Origin: Chara braunii
Lineage: Eukaryota; Streptophyta; Charophyceae; Charales; Characeae
Length of the DNA stretch: 52,805 nt
Reading direction: 5' to 3'
NCBI GenBank assembly: GCA_003427395.1
Contig: BFEA01000467.1
Coordinates: 516,544-569,348, forward strand
Part shown: positions 31,102-42,926 of the stretch, one piece after another
How the letters are laid out: each line of letters opens with the position of its first letter
Position numbering within the stretch: position 1 is the first letter of the stretch
Notes under the pieces: generated by a model
Database searches by the model: none
What the model was told of the DNA's origin: nothing
What the model saw: the letters and a program-made list of their open reading frames with translations, nothing else
Program-made: the position numbers and the translations under genes

Positions 31102-32034
31102 GCCAGAGAGGTTGAGTGGGAGAGGAGATTTGGGAGATGGCGGCCGCTATGGATAGGCTCTCAGCAGCCTGGGAGGCTAGCCAGGCGGGGCCAGCCGGTG
31201 CTGATAGCCAGGGCCGTGGGATGCAGGCGTCGTCGAATCAGGGAGTAGTAGTGGAGGCCCCTCGTCAGGCCGAGCCGATGGAGGAGGCGCCCTTGGACGC
31301 AATCGAGGAGGAGAGTGGCGCGCAGGAGTCACTTATGGCTATGTCCACGGAGAGGAGAGGTTCGCGCTTGTATGAGCTGGCGGCAGCCATGGGGATAGGC
31401 ACTCCACAGGAGTCCACAGGAGGGGCCTCAGGGACTCCAGGCTCCAGAGCATGCCCCGAGGTTGGGAGAGTTGAGGGCGGAGCTGGGCTCCTGGGCCACG
31501 GGGACCGACTCAGGAGGGCCAGACTCGCGACGGCAACAGCAGCAGGAGGTCATGAGTGACCCCGCCGCTATGGGGGGCTCTCAGCCGTCAGGAGTATGTA
31601 GGGATGAGGCGATGATGACCGAGAGGGCGCATGAGGAGGGACCCCGAGAGTTGGAAACGCCAGAGCGAGGGCCAGGGAGTGCGGTTGCACGAGGGGGTGA
31701 GGGTGTTGAGGTTATGGAGCCTAGACCTCAGGGCCATGTGGGGTTGCCCTCGTGTCATGAGGTGACTACTGAGACCATGGGGACGCCTTCGGCATCGAGT
31801 TTGCAGGGGAGAAAGAAGAAGANTGCCAGGTGGCACGATACCTCCTGTTTTTGGTGCAAGGAGGGAGGACATAGAGCGGCGGACTGTCCAGAGCTCCTTG
31901 AGGATAAGGCCGAGGGGCGAGTTGCGGAGGTCGATAACAAGTTCTATGACAGACAGGGCAGGATAGTGGAGCGAGCTCCAGATGGGGGCAGGGCTCAGTT
32001 GTATAGGCAGAACCAGGAGGAACTGTGTAAGTAG
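31102..32034 (+). pseudogene. Second gag-like ORF, C-terminal part with intact CCHC knuckle
   Basis: Two overlapping frames (31116-31559 and 31462-32034) are needed to follow it. The last part has a perfect CX2CX4HX4C knuckle, CFWCKEGGHRAADC (Cys 31846 and 31855, His 31870, Cys 31885), followed by FYDRQGRIVERAPDG and stop TAG 32032-32034. The knuckle plus a downstream YDR-x-G block also occurs in the first gag of this element (CWHCGEVGH..., IYDRWGTHI). The two ORFs are therefore likely paralogous at this end. It probably binds nucleic acid. Confidence 0.65.
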
Positions 32035-34127
32035 GGACCGGTCTGTCTATATATTGGTGGGACTAGAGATCCTTGACACACATAGGGCGGGGTTAGGGGT
32101 GTACATATTTTGAGTCAGTCGAGCGGGCCCTAGATGTGTGTGTGTGTAGGAGTGGTGGGATGAGTTTCTATCCGATTGTACATATGCGTTTGACTCTTGT
32201 TCATTTGTTTCCTCCTGAGTTTCTTCGTGGGCTACGGCCCAGGGGTAGAACTCAGTTGTGTGATATATGAGACCATTTAGTTACATTTGGCTTTGTGATT
32301 CAAAAGCTATTGCTGCTCTGGGTGGGATCTGGGAGTTTATAGCACTCGGGGTGTGAGTTTTCTCAGTAGGGGAGGACAGGGACTAGGTATTTTGTGGATG
32401 ATTAGGCGGATGTTATGTTCCCGAGTGTATTTGATGAGTGTACAGAGGGGTTATGAGTCCTACTCAGACAGGAGGGGTATTGAGTTGAGTGCTTGTGTTC
32501 GATTGTTGGGGGAGGCATTCTACTCCCTAAGTGTATTATGAGTTGAGATCCTATGGGACTTGTCTTGTGACGATCACTATCGCTCTCACATGTGTGGATT
32601 TATCTCGATGAATGTTTGGCTTTGTGTGAGAGATGTACAGGAGGCATCTCATGGGCATGATTGTGTAAATTGTAAAGCTGTCTACCCTCCGCTATACTCG
32701 TGCGGTCTGCTGCAAGCGGACGAGAGGGCAGGGTATAAGAAGGGGAAGTGCAGCCTGTTTGTGAAAACTGTGAGAATCCTACGGGATTTATGAATTTAGG
32801 AATTTGCATGTTTGATCATACTAAACATCGTTGCCTAAATCGTATAAGGACCCAGAAGATGGTCCCTCAGTTTGAGTTGTTTGATGATTAAAACCCCCTT
32901 CATGGTTCTCGAGAGTGGGAGTTATATGGCATGGAGGCCCCTTCATGATTTTTGGAAGAAGTCGTGTGAGGAGTCATCCCATACAAAAAGGGGATGACCG
33001 TGAAATCTTTTATGAGAAGCACCCCTTACCAAGTAAGGGTGGATATAAGTTGAGTGGTATGGAAAGTATTGTTTGTGTTGATGACGTCTGACGGGAGGGA
33101 ACCATGTTTGGTCGAGATGTTTGAAAAGGGCGAGAGATGCCTCAAGATGGGCGACTGCTGGCTCTAATCAAGTCAAGAGCCGCGACCTGGTGGATCCGGC
33201 GGAGAGGTTGTTTGTGATTGAGCGAAGGGTGTCGTGCTTACTACGGGAGAGCCGGTAAATGCCTTCAGACCCCTGCGTAGTCCTGCAGCGGCCTGTGAAT
33301 TGTTTGTGATGCCCCGCCTGGCCACCTGTGCTAATTCTGAGACATATTTAAAAGGAATACCAAGCTAACTGTAAAGTTTAGTGCGACATGGGCGCAACCC
33401 CTAGTGGATGGCTGTTAGCCGGCACAACCTGGCTGCGCCCGCAAGGTGAGAGTTTAAGGGGAGTTGCCCGCCCCAGGAAAATTACCTTACGGGATAAGAG
33501 TTGAGTATTTTGGAAGCCCTGATTAATTGATTATCGGGGGCATACCTACCGTTGTATAACCAATGGGAGGATACTGCTGCTAAGGTAACAATACGGTGGG
33601 CCGTAGACCTGGCCCGATCATCCAGGCTATGGTGGGTTCAGATGAAGATCTGGCGTTTCTGTACTAGACTGCAGAAAGGGACGAGAGAGGCTATAAGTTA
33701 TATATATGCATTTGCTTGATGGTGAGAAAATTGTTGAACGAAGGCAAGAATGCCTTCACAGGTCTCATTCAAAACCCGCGTCCCTAGTTACGGCTCTGTC
33801 TTACGAGAAAGAGGCTAACTAGGACACCTAACGAGAGGCCGGCGATTGTCTAGGACAAAGGGGAAGAGGGTGGTTTGAGGGCCTTTGGAACTTATGCTGT
33901 AGTATTGACGCGTAATACACCGGCGTCCTGGTGTCAGGACAATGGAGACCCAGGTTGAAACCCTGGCAGCATATAGTTGTGTTGGCACTGTTTGATGGAG
34001 GCCTCGACCCTGAGTCTAATAGCTAATCGGATTGGTTCTGACCTCGTCAGCATTTGGAATATGAGGGAGTCTATAACTTTTTGATCTGGGACGTGACGGG
34101 GACGTCGCTTAATATGGTCCGGTAAGC
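32035..34127. other. Noncoding stretch downstream of element 2 ORFs
   Basis: No gene recognised; frames are short. GT-rich at first (TG repeat near 32135). It should contain the 3' untranslated part of element 2. It shows no similarity by eye to the region upstream of 22577, so no LTR pair hugs the coding block. No polypurine tract touches 34128. Confidence 0.5.
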
Positions 34128-36037
34128 TGTCGGCGCGAATACCCTTACAAGGGTATCCGCCCTGGTTTTTGCAAGTGACGGAAAGGCTTGGTTAACTTGG
34201 ATCTTGAGTGCCCGTGCGGGGAAGTGTGAGGGTCGCCCGCACGTAGGCAAGGGTCTGCCTTGTCCTGGTAGGGGGTACGTGGGCGCACAATTTTAAGGCG
34301 CGCGTGTGATTTTTCTGATTGAGTGGGCGGCCGGGGTAGCCAGCCGACCCATACTAAAGCTATGAGATTGATTAGGGGATGAAGGTCCACTTTTGGTCGG
34401 CGCGCGCGACCGATGGTAGGATTGGCGTGCCGGTAGGCATATGGGACGGCCACGACGCGGGCTGGTAGGCCGGCGGGGCACCTAGGGGCCATGGGTACAA
34501 TTGTGGGCCGAAGGGGTGGCCGGGCGGTATCCTGGCCTGGAAACGCAGCGCGGCACCACTTTGTATGGGAGACCGCGCCTGCTGGTACCAGGCTTGGGCT
34601 TAGCCCTATTGGTTATGACAACGGACTACTGCGGCGGAGGTATGGGGAACGAGGCCAACCGACGACAGCATGGGAGCGATGGAGCGGCGAGAAGAAAAAG
34701 GGGTTGAGGGTCCCGCGGGACTATCCCCCTTTTGATTTGATGCGGGGGTGGATCGCGGGCCCGCATTGTGGGATTAAGGGAGCGCCAGTGGGGTCTGTGC
34801 GCGGCCTAAAAGTTTCGGGCGGTATCGCCCCCGTTGGCGAGATCTTGTACCGACCTATACTGTTGTTCTGACCCCCGTGCATGGGGGTGGGTGGTAATTG
34901 TGGGGCAGGCCTTAGAAACAATCGAATTGGCACGAGGAGTCCGGGAATGACTCCGGACGCGAGTCGGACCAGGTGCACGCGTGAAAGAAAAGCGGGGGGG
35001 GGGGGGGGGGTTGTTTAGATTAGATTCGGTCTGTTTTTGTGTTCTCCCTATTCCCTTGCCCGCTTTTTCTTTGGTTGTTTTGTTGTTCTTGAGTTTGTAG
35101 CGATCGGCACACTTGCCGGCGCGACAGCTGGAGAGAACGGAAGATGGGGGAGGTCGTCCGGCTAAATAACTGAATAAGTTGGCAACGAACCCAGACGCAA
35201 ACCGCGTTGGGTACATGCAAAAAAGAAAGGGGAGGGCGAGTGGGGCCTTGATTCGAGGTGACGCCACTTGGGGCATCAGCTGGATCTGGGGCGAAAAGAG
35301 GAAGACTTGTATGGCCCCGCGCTAGGCTGGCATGTGTAAACCCGGGATTGAACCGGGACGTGAGACAGGGCAGGTGCATACGGGGAGTGGTAGTGTGCGT
35401 GTGCCCACAGTCCATGCCCAGCGCTGACGAGGCGCGGCAAGAACCGGAGGCGGCCCGAGTGCTGAGAGGTGGCAGGGCCCTGCCCAGGTTGGAAAAAAAA
35501 AACGGAGCATCCGCGACAAGAGGATCGGATCGTGGAGATCCGTAGGACATTGGGCGGGGTGACATAACCCGGGGATAAACCCGGACGATGACAGGGCCAG
35601 GTCCGTGCGCCGAGGTAGGGTGTGACTGTAGTCGCACGGGGTTAAGAAGCCACGGGGGAATTGCCCCGGCCTAAGTCCTTCGAGACGCCTGTTAATATTG
35701 GAGCTGCGCAAGGGAGATCCGTGCGGCCTCGGCGCGAGGGGGGGGGGGATGGGCGAAATATCTGAGAATGAACCCGGACGCGAGCCGCGCCGGGTACACC
35801 GAACTATCCGGTGGCCGGATCCGCCCAGTGATTGTGTGCTGCGAAAAGAGAGGGGCGGGGATATCGAGAAGATTTGCATAGCCCCGCACCAGGTCGGTGC
35901 GCATAGAACCTAAGATATGGGCCGGGTCGACGCGATGAGGGCAGGTGGTATTATGGTTGCGCAAACTCCGAAAGGCCGCCGAGGAGTTCACGAGACGAGC
36001 AGTCCTTCGGGACATCCGCTAACAACCGGGCGATGCA
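34128..36037 (+). repeat. LTR-like repeat 2, right copy
   Basis: 1910 bases starting TGTCGGCGCG and ending CGATGCA; complete partner of 13274-15294. Contains a run of 17 G (34994-35010). Degenerate internal subrepeats of the form AACCCGGACG-x-GAG...CCGGGTACA occur near 34948, 35187, 35346, 35574 and 35768. A CCTTCGGGAC...GTTAA block occurs twice near its 3' part. No reading frame is convincing. Confidence 0.8.
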
Positions 36038-37659
36038 GTCATGGACAACTACCCAATCATCTAATCACTCAGTGATCCTACAAGCAATCATTTTCGAGCA
36101 TGCACGGTGTCATTACACATCAGACATCGCAACAACATCAGAACTCCTACCATACCAAAAGCGGATCAAAGTGACAAGCAATGATGATGACTAGGCAAAA
36201 ACGACAAACATATCATTCCATCCAATCCAGTTCACCCCATACACACAAAAGAGGGAGGACCGAGACAGAATGGGACATCATATAGGGACCAATATTAAAA
36301 CAAAGATGCCAAAGGGAAATGAGAGTGAATCGCTCGAGCCGAAATCAAAACTTATATACAAAACTAAAGAAAAAGACAAAGAAAATTGCAAATCCACGTC
36401 CATCAACCTCAACTCTCTTTTTTTTTCTCTCTCTCTCTGATGCGGACAGTCCGTCGTCACGCACCAACCCACGAAGTCGTCACCCCGCTTAGTCCTCCTG
36501 CACCCGTCAGGTTCGCCCGCGCGCTACAGTTCGTCGTAGCCCCACGCATCAACCCCGCGCATTCGGCACCAGCTCGTCGAGTCGCCCGACTCCCACTTCA
36601 ACTTACCTCTTACTTCGCTCGTGAGCCGACCCTCACTGATCGCGCTACCCCGAGCTTCCAACAACTGGTTAAGGGAGCTATCTAATCGCGCAGCCGGAAT
36701 TTATAGAGTGCATGCATGCGGGAAGAACACGGAATTGCAAGGACTTAGGAAGAGGGAAGGGAAGGGATTGCCTATGTTCTGCATGGCCAGACCACAGCGT
36801 GGGGGACGTAGCCACTCTCCACGCATCGACCCGATCATGCAGCCCGTGGGCCAGATAGACACAACAAGGAAGAGAGAGGGTGGGAAAGACGAAGCTCAAG
36901 AAGAAAGATACAGTTACAAGGGCGCCCTGCCCAAAAATTACGGTTACACGCAAGATTAAGGGCGCCGACTAATCAGAAATCCGCTGCAGCCGCAAAAAGA
37001 AGCACGCGATCAACAAGGCAGCGTGCGGCAAAAAAAATCCTAAATTCCTAAATTCCTAAATTCCTAGCTAATGCAAAAAGAAAAACGCAAATTCCAAAAA
37101 GAAAGTCCGAAATTCCGAGAGCCACCAGGGCTCGACAAGATCCAAAAAAGGAAAATTCAAAAAGAACGAAGCAAAAATTCCTGCGCGACCTCCGCGTCTA
37201 AATCCTGACAACAGAACAAGAAAGAAGCGACGTCAAAACATTATTATTCGCGCCTTTGTCGGCGCGACAGCCACTCAATCGGCCATCTCGGGACTTGCCC
37301 AACCCTGAACCCAGCCATCCGAAAAGAAGCGACACAAAAAGACGAAGAAGCGAGGACACCGATGCAATTTCCCTTCGATCCCGATCTCCCGTAATTGGCC
37401 CAACTTTCCCATCTCAGGACCCCTCATTGTCATCGCGCAGAAAATCGCACCGAACAGAAATTCGTTCGTCACAAACCCCTCTCCTGTGCCTGCTTGAGCA
37501 GAACCCTGGAATGTCATAGGCAGAAGTCAATAAGTCACAATACATGCCACAACCTGTGCAGTCAATCCCCTGAGCTCCAGGGCAATCAATGCTGACAGGT
37601 CCCTGGTTCATCTTCCTGATTCATTTCCCTCCAACAAATTTGGGTTACCTGATGTTAAG
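36038..37659. other. Noncoding stretch, no gene recognised
   Basis: AT-richer sequence than the repeat before it. It includes a short tandem of CCTAAATT units near 37040-37065 and several A-rich AAAAAG tracts. The frame at 36621-36959 has no recognisable domain. Possibly unique flanking sequence. Confidence 0.45.
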
Positions 37660-37920
37660 GGGACGCTGGACCTGTTTCAAATGGGACGCTGGGCCCGGTT
37701 CCCAGCACTTGCGGCTCCCCACGAATAGATTGGAGCATTGTTCCCATAATAATAATTAAAAAAAAAAAAAAAAGGGACGCTGGACCCAGTTTCCAGCAGG
37801 TGAAGCTCCCCGCCAATAGATGGAGCCTCCCCTAAGGTGATAGTGGTGTCTGCTCGTACCAGCATCACTATCACCTGTGAGGGATAATTTTCTATAATTA
37901 AAAAAAAAAAAAAAAAAAGA
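37660..37920 (+). repeat. Clustered copies of the A-tailed repeat tail module
   Basis: Three GGGACGCTGG heads lie in a row (37660, 37682, 37777). The second runs through AATAGATTGGAGC to an A15 tract. The third runs to AATAGATGGAGCC, then a GGTGATAGTG/CACTATCACC hairpin (37836-37845 and 37866-37875) and an A18 tract. Insertion of one copy into the A-tail of another, or serial duplication, would explain the arrangement. Confidence 0.65.
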
Positions 37921-38342
37921 TTGAGAGAAGAATATAGATTAGTTTTATAAAAAAAAGAAAAAAGAACCCGAGTTCGTCCCTGCTGGCAAATGGAAGGAGG
38001 GGAGGGGCCAAATGGGCAATTACTAAAACTGCAGCAGCTGAGGGGGTACTCCACCCCCTCTTCGTGAAGAAGGACTAACCCACACTTGCACCAGTCTTTC
38101 TTAGGTGTGCCTGATCACAGCTATGTTCTACTCGATTGAGAGCCCTTACAGTCTTCCCGGAACACAATGCACGGGGTCCCTCATTCTGAATGTATATAAG
38201 TGATCTTTCCGGTTCGATGCAAACATAATAAGGGCGTGTTGTGTTCAGGGGAAGAAGGTAGTCTGAGTGCCTGATAACAGCTCCGCTTGGATTCGGTTGA
38301 ATTCCTCGTACTCAAGGAACCCGCACACATGTGCAGGCGAAG

Positions 38343-38438
38343 CTACCGTCTTCACCCGAATAGAAGGCCCGGTTATTATAGCTGTATCTGGACTGAAAAG
38401 TGCACCCAATACGACTATAACTCGGGTGAAGACGGTAG
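38343..38438. repeat. Perfect 17-bp inverted repeat
   Basis: CTACCGTCTTCACCCGA (38343-38359) and its exact complement at 38422-38438 enclose 62 bases. The inner flanks (GTTATTATAGCTGTAT and ATACGACTATAAC) pair partly, so a long imperfect foldback forms. No target duplication was identified. Confidence 0.7.
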
Positions 38439-39624
38439 TGGGTATTGCTGCACCACTCACCAACATCAATTCTTAATGAATCTGAACATCTTGGCGGTCC
38501 TGATGCATTCAGAATGTTGGCATCTGGCAAGTGATGTGGCCAGCCTGAGGGGCATTGTCAGGGCATGCAAGCAGTGTCCTGTTCATCAGGGAGGAAGTAA
38601 CTGCCACATGAAGGCACTTTGATTTCTACCAGAGGAACATGTTGCTGAACTGACAGGCATGTTCAGACTGGAACTTTCCCGAGCGTATCTAACCTCTATT
38701 TTGGCTAGATTCAGTCGGAATATGCGAGTCCCCTCAGACTGGACACAAGGAAGCAGCAAGTGTGGTGATAGGGTGGAAGCAGAAAAGACAGGACGAAGAA
38801 CACAAAAGGAATGTGATTTGAAGACCAGCAGAGGTGACTTGCAAGCAGAGCAAACAAAAAAGATGCTGCACTTCCCTCTCCCCCCCCCCTTCCCCCCTCC
38901 CCCATCAGGGGGGCCACGTGCCTGACTGAACTGCTAAAAAAGGCCAGCCTGAGTTTCAGTTGCTTTTGAAACTCGGGCCCTTACTGAACTGCTAAAAGGC
39001 AGTTTGAAATGCAATTACAAACTGCTCTCGTGACTGGGCCCTTGTTACCTCAAAAAAACAAAGATGTTGCACTGGGACTTGATAAGCAGAGTAGGTGAGT
39101 TGCAGGCAGAGCAAACAAAGGGCCTGGCTCCACTACTCACCAAATGTGCAAAATGAGAATGAATCTTTCGCTAGAAAATGAAAAAATAAACTGCCAGAAT
39201 TCTTGTCTTTCGCCGCCCCAACAGTGGTGGTCAAGGAGGGGTTGGGGCCGTCAGTGGGGTTCCCGTTAATCGAAAGACCGAGCATTTTGCCAGTAGCTGC
39301 ACCTCGCTTTTCATCGTCCCCCAACCCCAACCGAATAACACCAGTGTCTAAGGCCAACACTCTCCCACACACCACACACCAAGGACCCTACTAATACCGA
39401 TCAGAGGTATCAAGCAGACTATCACCGCTGGTTGGCACTAAGGGCAACATGCATCCCTTCTGATGGCTGGAGGGAGACAACAAAGCTATGTTCGCAGGGG
39501 TCCCCTGTACAAGTAAGCCTTAGGAGTAGTGGCAGGTAGGTAGTGAAGAAGGATTGAAAGAATTTGAAAGCTGACGAAAGATTTTGGAGAAGAATATAGC
39601 GTAGTTTTCAGATTTCCGTCGGTG
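38439..39624. other. Noncoding stretch with two short hairpins
   Basis: No gene recognised. At 38951-38974 GAGTTTCA pairs with TGAAACTC. At 38999-39025 GCAGTTTG pairs with CAAACTGC. Each lies in a copy of a ~65-base direct repeat beginning CTGAACTGCTAAAA and ending GGGCCCTT. A C-rich tract lies near 38880. Confidence 0.5.
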
Positions 39625-39658
39625 CGGGGCGCAGCGCTACCAGGAGCGCTGCGCCCCG
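39625..39658. repeat. GC-rich 14-bp stem hairpin
   Basis: CGGGGCGCAGCGCT (39625-39638), six-base loop ACCAGG, and the exact complement 39645-39658. Next to a GGTACC site and an ATGGCGGCGGAG context. It could fold very stably, but no T-tract follows and no associated gene is recognised. Confidence 0.7.
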
Positions 39659-40187
39659 GTACCAACCATGGCGGCGGAGCGAGGCGGCGGAGCAGGAGTG
39701 CGCCTGACTCGAACCGGTTTCGCTGTGGCGCTTTCACACGGGCGAAGTAGCGCATGTCGATGGCATGACAGAGGAGCTGGTGGGGTATGGAGGAGTTGCT
39801 GGGCTGGGCGTCGAGCCTACGGCTGCTGCTTAATTGGTGGTTCGGGTGATGGTGGAGTATGGTGATGTTCTTCGACGGACCAGGCGTTTTGCGCACACGC
39901 GGGGAGCGAAGGTGCTTGTCTATACCGTATCACAGGTTGATAGGGAGGATAGACTAACTCCCGGAGGCCTTCTGGGAGTTCCGTGTTGTTACTCCATTGC
40001 CGCTGCGGTTTTGCCCGTGGCATAGGGCCTGTGAGGTGTCGACTTTGTTGAGGCCTGTGGAGTTCAGCGGAGTAAGCCTTAGGTAACCTGAAGTGCGACG
40101 AGAGGGACCGCATGAGGTTGCTGCCACGTCTCTATTTTGATTAGGAGCTAGAGTCGGTGGTTGGGCCTATGTCCTTTGGGTATCATG
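39659..40187. other. No recognisable gene
   Basis: Short frames on both strands (for example 39668-39865) show no domain. The GC-rich stretch has no counterpart elsewhere in the window. Confidence 0.4.
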
Positions 40188-41035
40188 GTTCGTCATCATC
40201 ATCAGGGTGCTGCTCGTCATCATCATCATCATCATCATCATCAACAGGGCGTGGTTCAACTTCATCATTATGGTAATGTTTCATCATCATCATTAGGGTG
40301 CTGCTCGTTATCACCACCATCATCATCAGGGCTCTGCTCGTCATCTTCATCAAGGCATAGGTCTTAACTTCTGTTTAGCACTAATATCATCATCATTAAC
40401 ATCATCAGGGGTGCTGCTCGTCACTCAATGTTGTAATACCATCATTAATAGTTCATCATCATAAGGGCGCGGTTGGTGAAGTTTGTCATCATAGGGCGCT
40501 GCTCATCCCTATCATCATCATCATTATCATCATCATCATTAGGTTATCATCAAAGGTGCTCGTCATCAGCACCATCATCATCATGTTGTCATCACAGGGC
40601 GCTGCGCGTTGTCAATGCCATCATCATCATCATCATCATCAGTTTGTAATCAAAGGGGCATCATCATCATCATCAGTTTGTAATCAAAGGGGCGGGGCTG
40701 TTGGTGCCGCTCTTTAGTATGATGATATGATCAGCTTCATCATTCTGTCTTCATTTTCATCACGACCATCATCATCATCATCATCATCAACTTGTCATCA
40801 TTAGATGTTTGCTCTTCAAGGCACTGTTTACCGTTCACATCAGCAGATGAGTTGGTCGTCACCATCATCCTCATCATCATCATCTTTAGGGTGCTGGTCG
40901 TAATCATAGGGGCGGGGCTGTTGGTGCTGCTCTTTAGGATGATCAGCAACATCATTCTGTCTCATTCTCATCACGACCATCATCATTATCATCATCATCA
41001 TCAGTTTGTCATCATTAAAATAAAAAAATAAAAAA
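40188..41035 (+). repeat. CAT-rich minisatellite
   Basis: Runs of (CAT)n are separated by interruptions such as AGGGCGCTGCTCGT and AAAGGGGCGGGGCTG. A larger direct duplication is embedded: ~40683-40845 and ~40905-41075 share GGGGCGGGGCTGTTGGTGC, TCATTCTGTCT, TCATCACGACCATCATC and the end CCGTTCACATC. The second copy has an A-rich insertion near 41020. Confidence 0.8.
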
Positions 41036-41115
41036 AAATAAAAAGATGTTTCCTCTGCAAGGCTTTGTTTGCCGTTCACATCTTTCTTTTTTTTTTTTTC
41101 TTTTTTTTTTTTTTT

Positions 41116-41206
41116 NNNNNNNNNNNNNNNNNNNNNNNNNNNNNNNNNNNNNNNNNNNNNNNNNNNNNNNNNNNNNNNNNNNNNNNNNNNNNNNNNNNNN
41201 NNNNNN
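41116..41206. other. Assembly gap (91 N) in a homopolymer
   Basis: Flanked by long T runs on the left and GTTTA then A15 on the right. The gap probably reflects failure to assemble facing poly-T/poly-A tails. Confidence 0.9.
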
Positions 41207-42926
41207 GTTTAAAAAAAAAAAAAAAACTCATCTACCTTTCTTCCTCATGACTTTCAGAAATTTCCGATTGGATCGTTCCCGGAGGGTTAAACGGTAGGAA
41301 GGGGGTGGGGGGAGCTCTATCTTGCAGGGGCATCACAAGGTGGGGGGTGAATGTCTCAAAGAAGGTAGGGGCGGAGTAGGGGCTTGCCCTGTTTTGGGGC
41401 AGGGGCTGGTGCATGGGTCAATATCAGTCCCTGTGGAGGCAGAAATGGGCAAGGGGCCGGGGGGGCATGCTTTAGGTGGCAACTGCGTGCTCCTGGGGAA
41501 AGGGGGGTAGAGTGTAGCGGTCCCACCAGGTGTGGTGCTCCGCCTGGGATAGAGATGGAGATGGAGGAAGAAAGGGGAGCGAGATGGCACAGCACAGCTC
41601 CCACGCCAGACTCCAACGCACGTACTCCAAAGTGTGCGAATGTAGAATGATCCTGAAAACAGACAACAGCTGGGGTATACCCCAACGGACTGACGGGGCT
41701 GGACTGGACTGGCTGGTACCGACAGAGGTACCGGCCTGGACTGGACTACCCCGAATACAACACAGGCCTGTGAGAACAGGCCAAGGGGCTGGTCTCACAG
41801 GCCAACCAGAGGTCCGCTACACTATCCTCGGCCTGTGATGGATCGCCTAGATGCAAGCACGCTTCTGCCAAGAAGCGAAACTCTACCAAAGAAATGAAAA
41901 ACTAAGTAGTCTAGGATGCGGAGCAAGCTCCATGCTAAGTCCATTAGATGCAACCTAGGATAGAAAATGTCACAAAAATAACAATGTAACAGCTAACAGC
42001 CTAGGTGAAAGCATAAGCAACTAACTAGCGTACATATCCTAGGAAAGTAGAAAGCAATGACAACTAAATCCTAGAATGTTGGAGGCAGGTACCTCAGTCT
42101 GCAAATAGCTGACTAGTGTATGAGTCCTAAGAGCAGAAACAACTAAATCCTAGAATGTCAGAAGTAGTAGCCTCGGTCTGAGAGCAACAAAGCAACAACA
42201 AGACAATCATATGTCACAGGAGAAGTATTTTGTGAACCAAACGGTGGGATGGTCTCTGAGGGTGGCGAATGCAGCCTAGGGGTCGATAACTCCTAACTTC
42301 CTAAGGGTATCCACACAAAATGACAGGGATGTCATCAGGCTCAATGAGGGTAGGGAACTGGGAGCAAACAAAATCAATGACCCCAACAGATAGACCATCA
42401 GGGCGGGTAATGCTCGACTAAAGGGGTGACCGCTATGGAGGGTTGACCATGCAAGGGAACAAGGGAGCCTGGTATACTGGGCGCACCTAGATGAAGCATG
42501 CAATGCTGCCTAACTAGGGCGTGAGGGCCGGCAGAGGGTAGAAAAAGTGATGGGTAAAAGAATCATGCAAATGACTCCTAAGGTGAGGGAAGTCGGAGCT
42601 AGATCTGTAAGCTGGGAAGCCAGGGCAACGCTACGGTCCCGATGCCTATGCGTATACCAAGGGAGAGCCCAACTCAGAGGAACCCGGCGAAGGAAGACCA
42701 TCATGCGACACAACCAGGGTACTGTACAGGGTAAAGTGGTAAGAGAGTGATGACATTTGAAGTTGGCAGAGCTGATCGTGACGAAGTCCATGAAGCTGCC
42801 GATGACGTCCATGTTGAGAAGTCCGGAATGTCGTCGAGGAAGAGCCGCAACGTCGACGAGCTGAAGTCGCAAAACTGGAGTGGATGGAGTACTGAGAAGT
42901 CAAAGACGTGGGAAGATAAGTCAGAG
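41207..42926. other. Noncoding stretch, no gene recognised
   Basis: GC-rich to ~41850, with short palindromic patches such as CTGGTACCGACAGAGGTACC; AT-richer after. Its right part lies downstream (minus strand) of the chromodomain fragment and could be that element's 3' noncoding region. No LTR partner is present in the window. Confidence 0.4.

Noticed and set aside
32353-32541. Small ORF downstream of element 2
   Set aside because: 62 residues, no motif, base composition no different from surrounding noncoding DNA.
33930-33990. tRNA T-arm-like CCAGGTTGAAACCCTGG
   Set aside because: T loop lacks the conserved C, and no D arm or anticodon arm fits around it.
40188-40370. Poly-His open frame in the CAT repeats
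   Set aside because: Direct product of trinucleotide repeats; stops soon and lacks any coding context.
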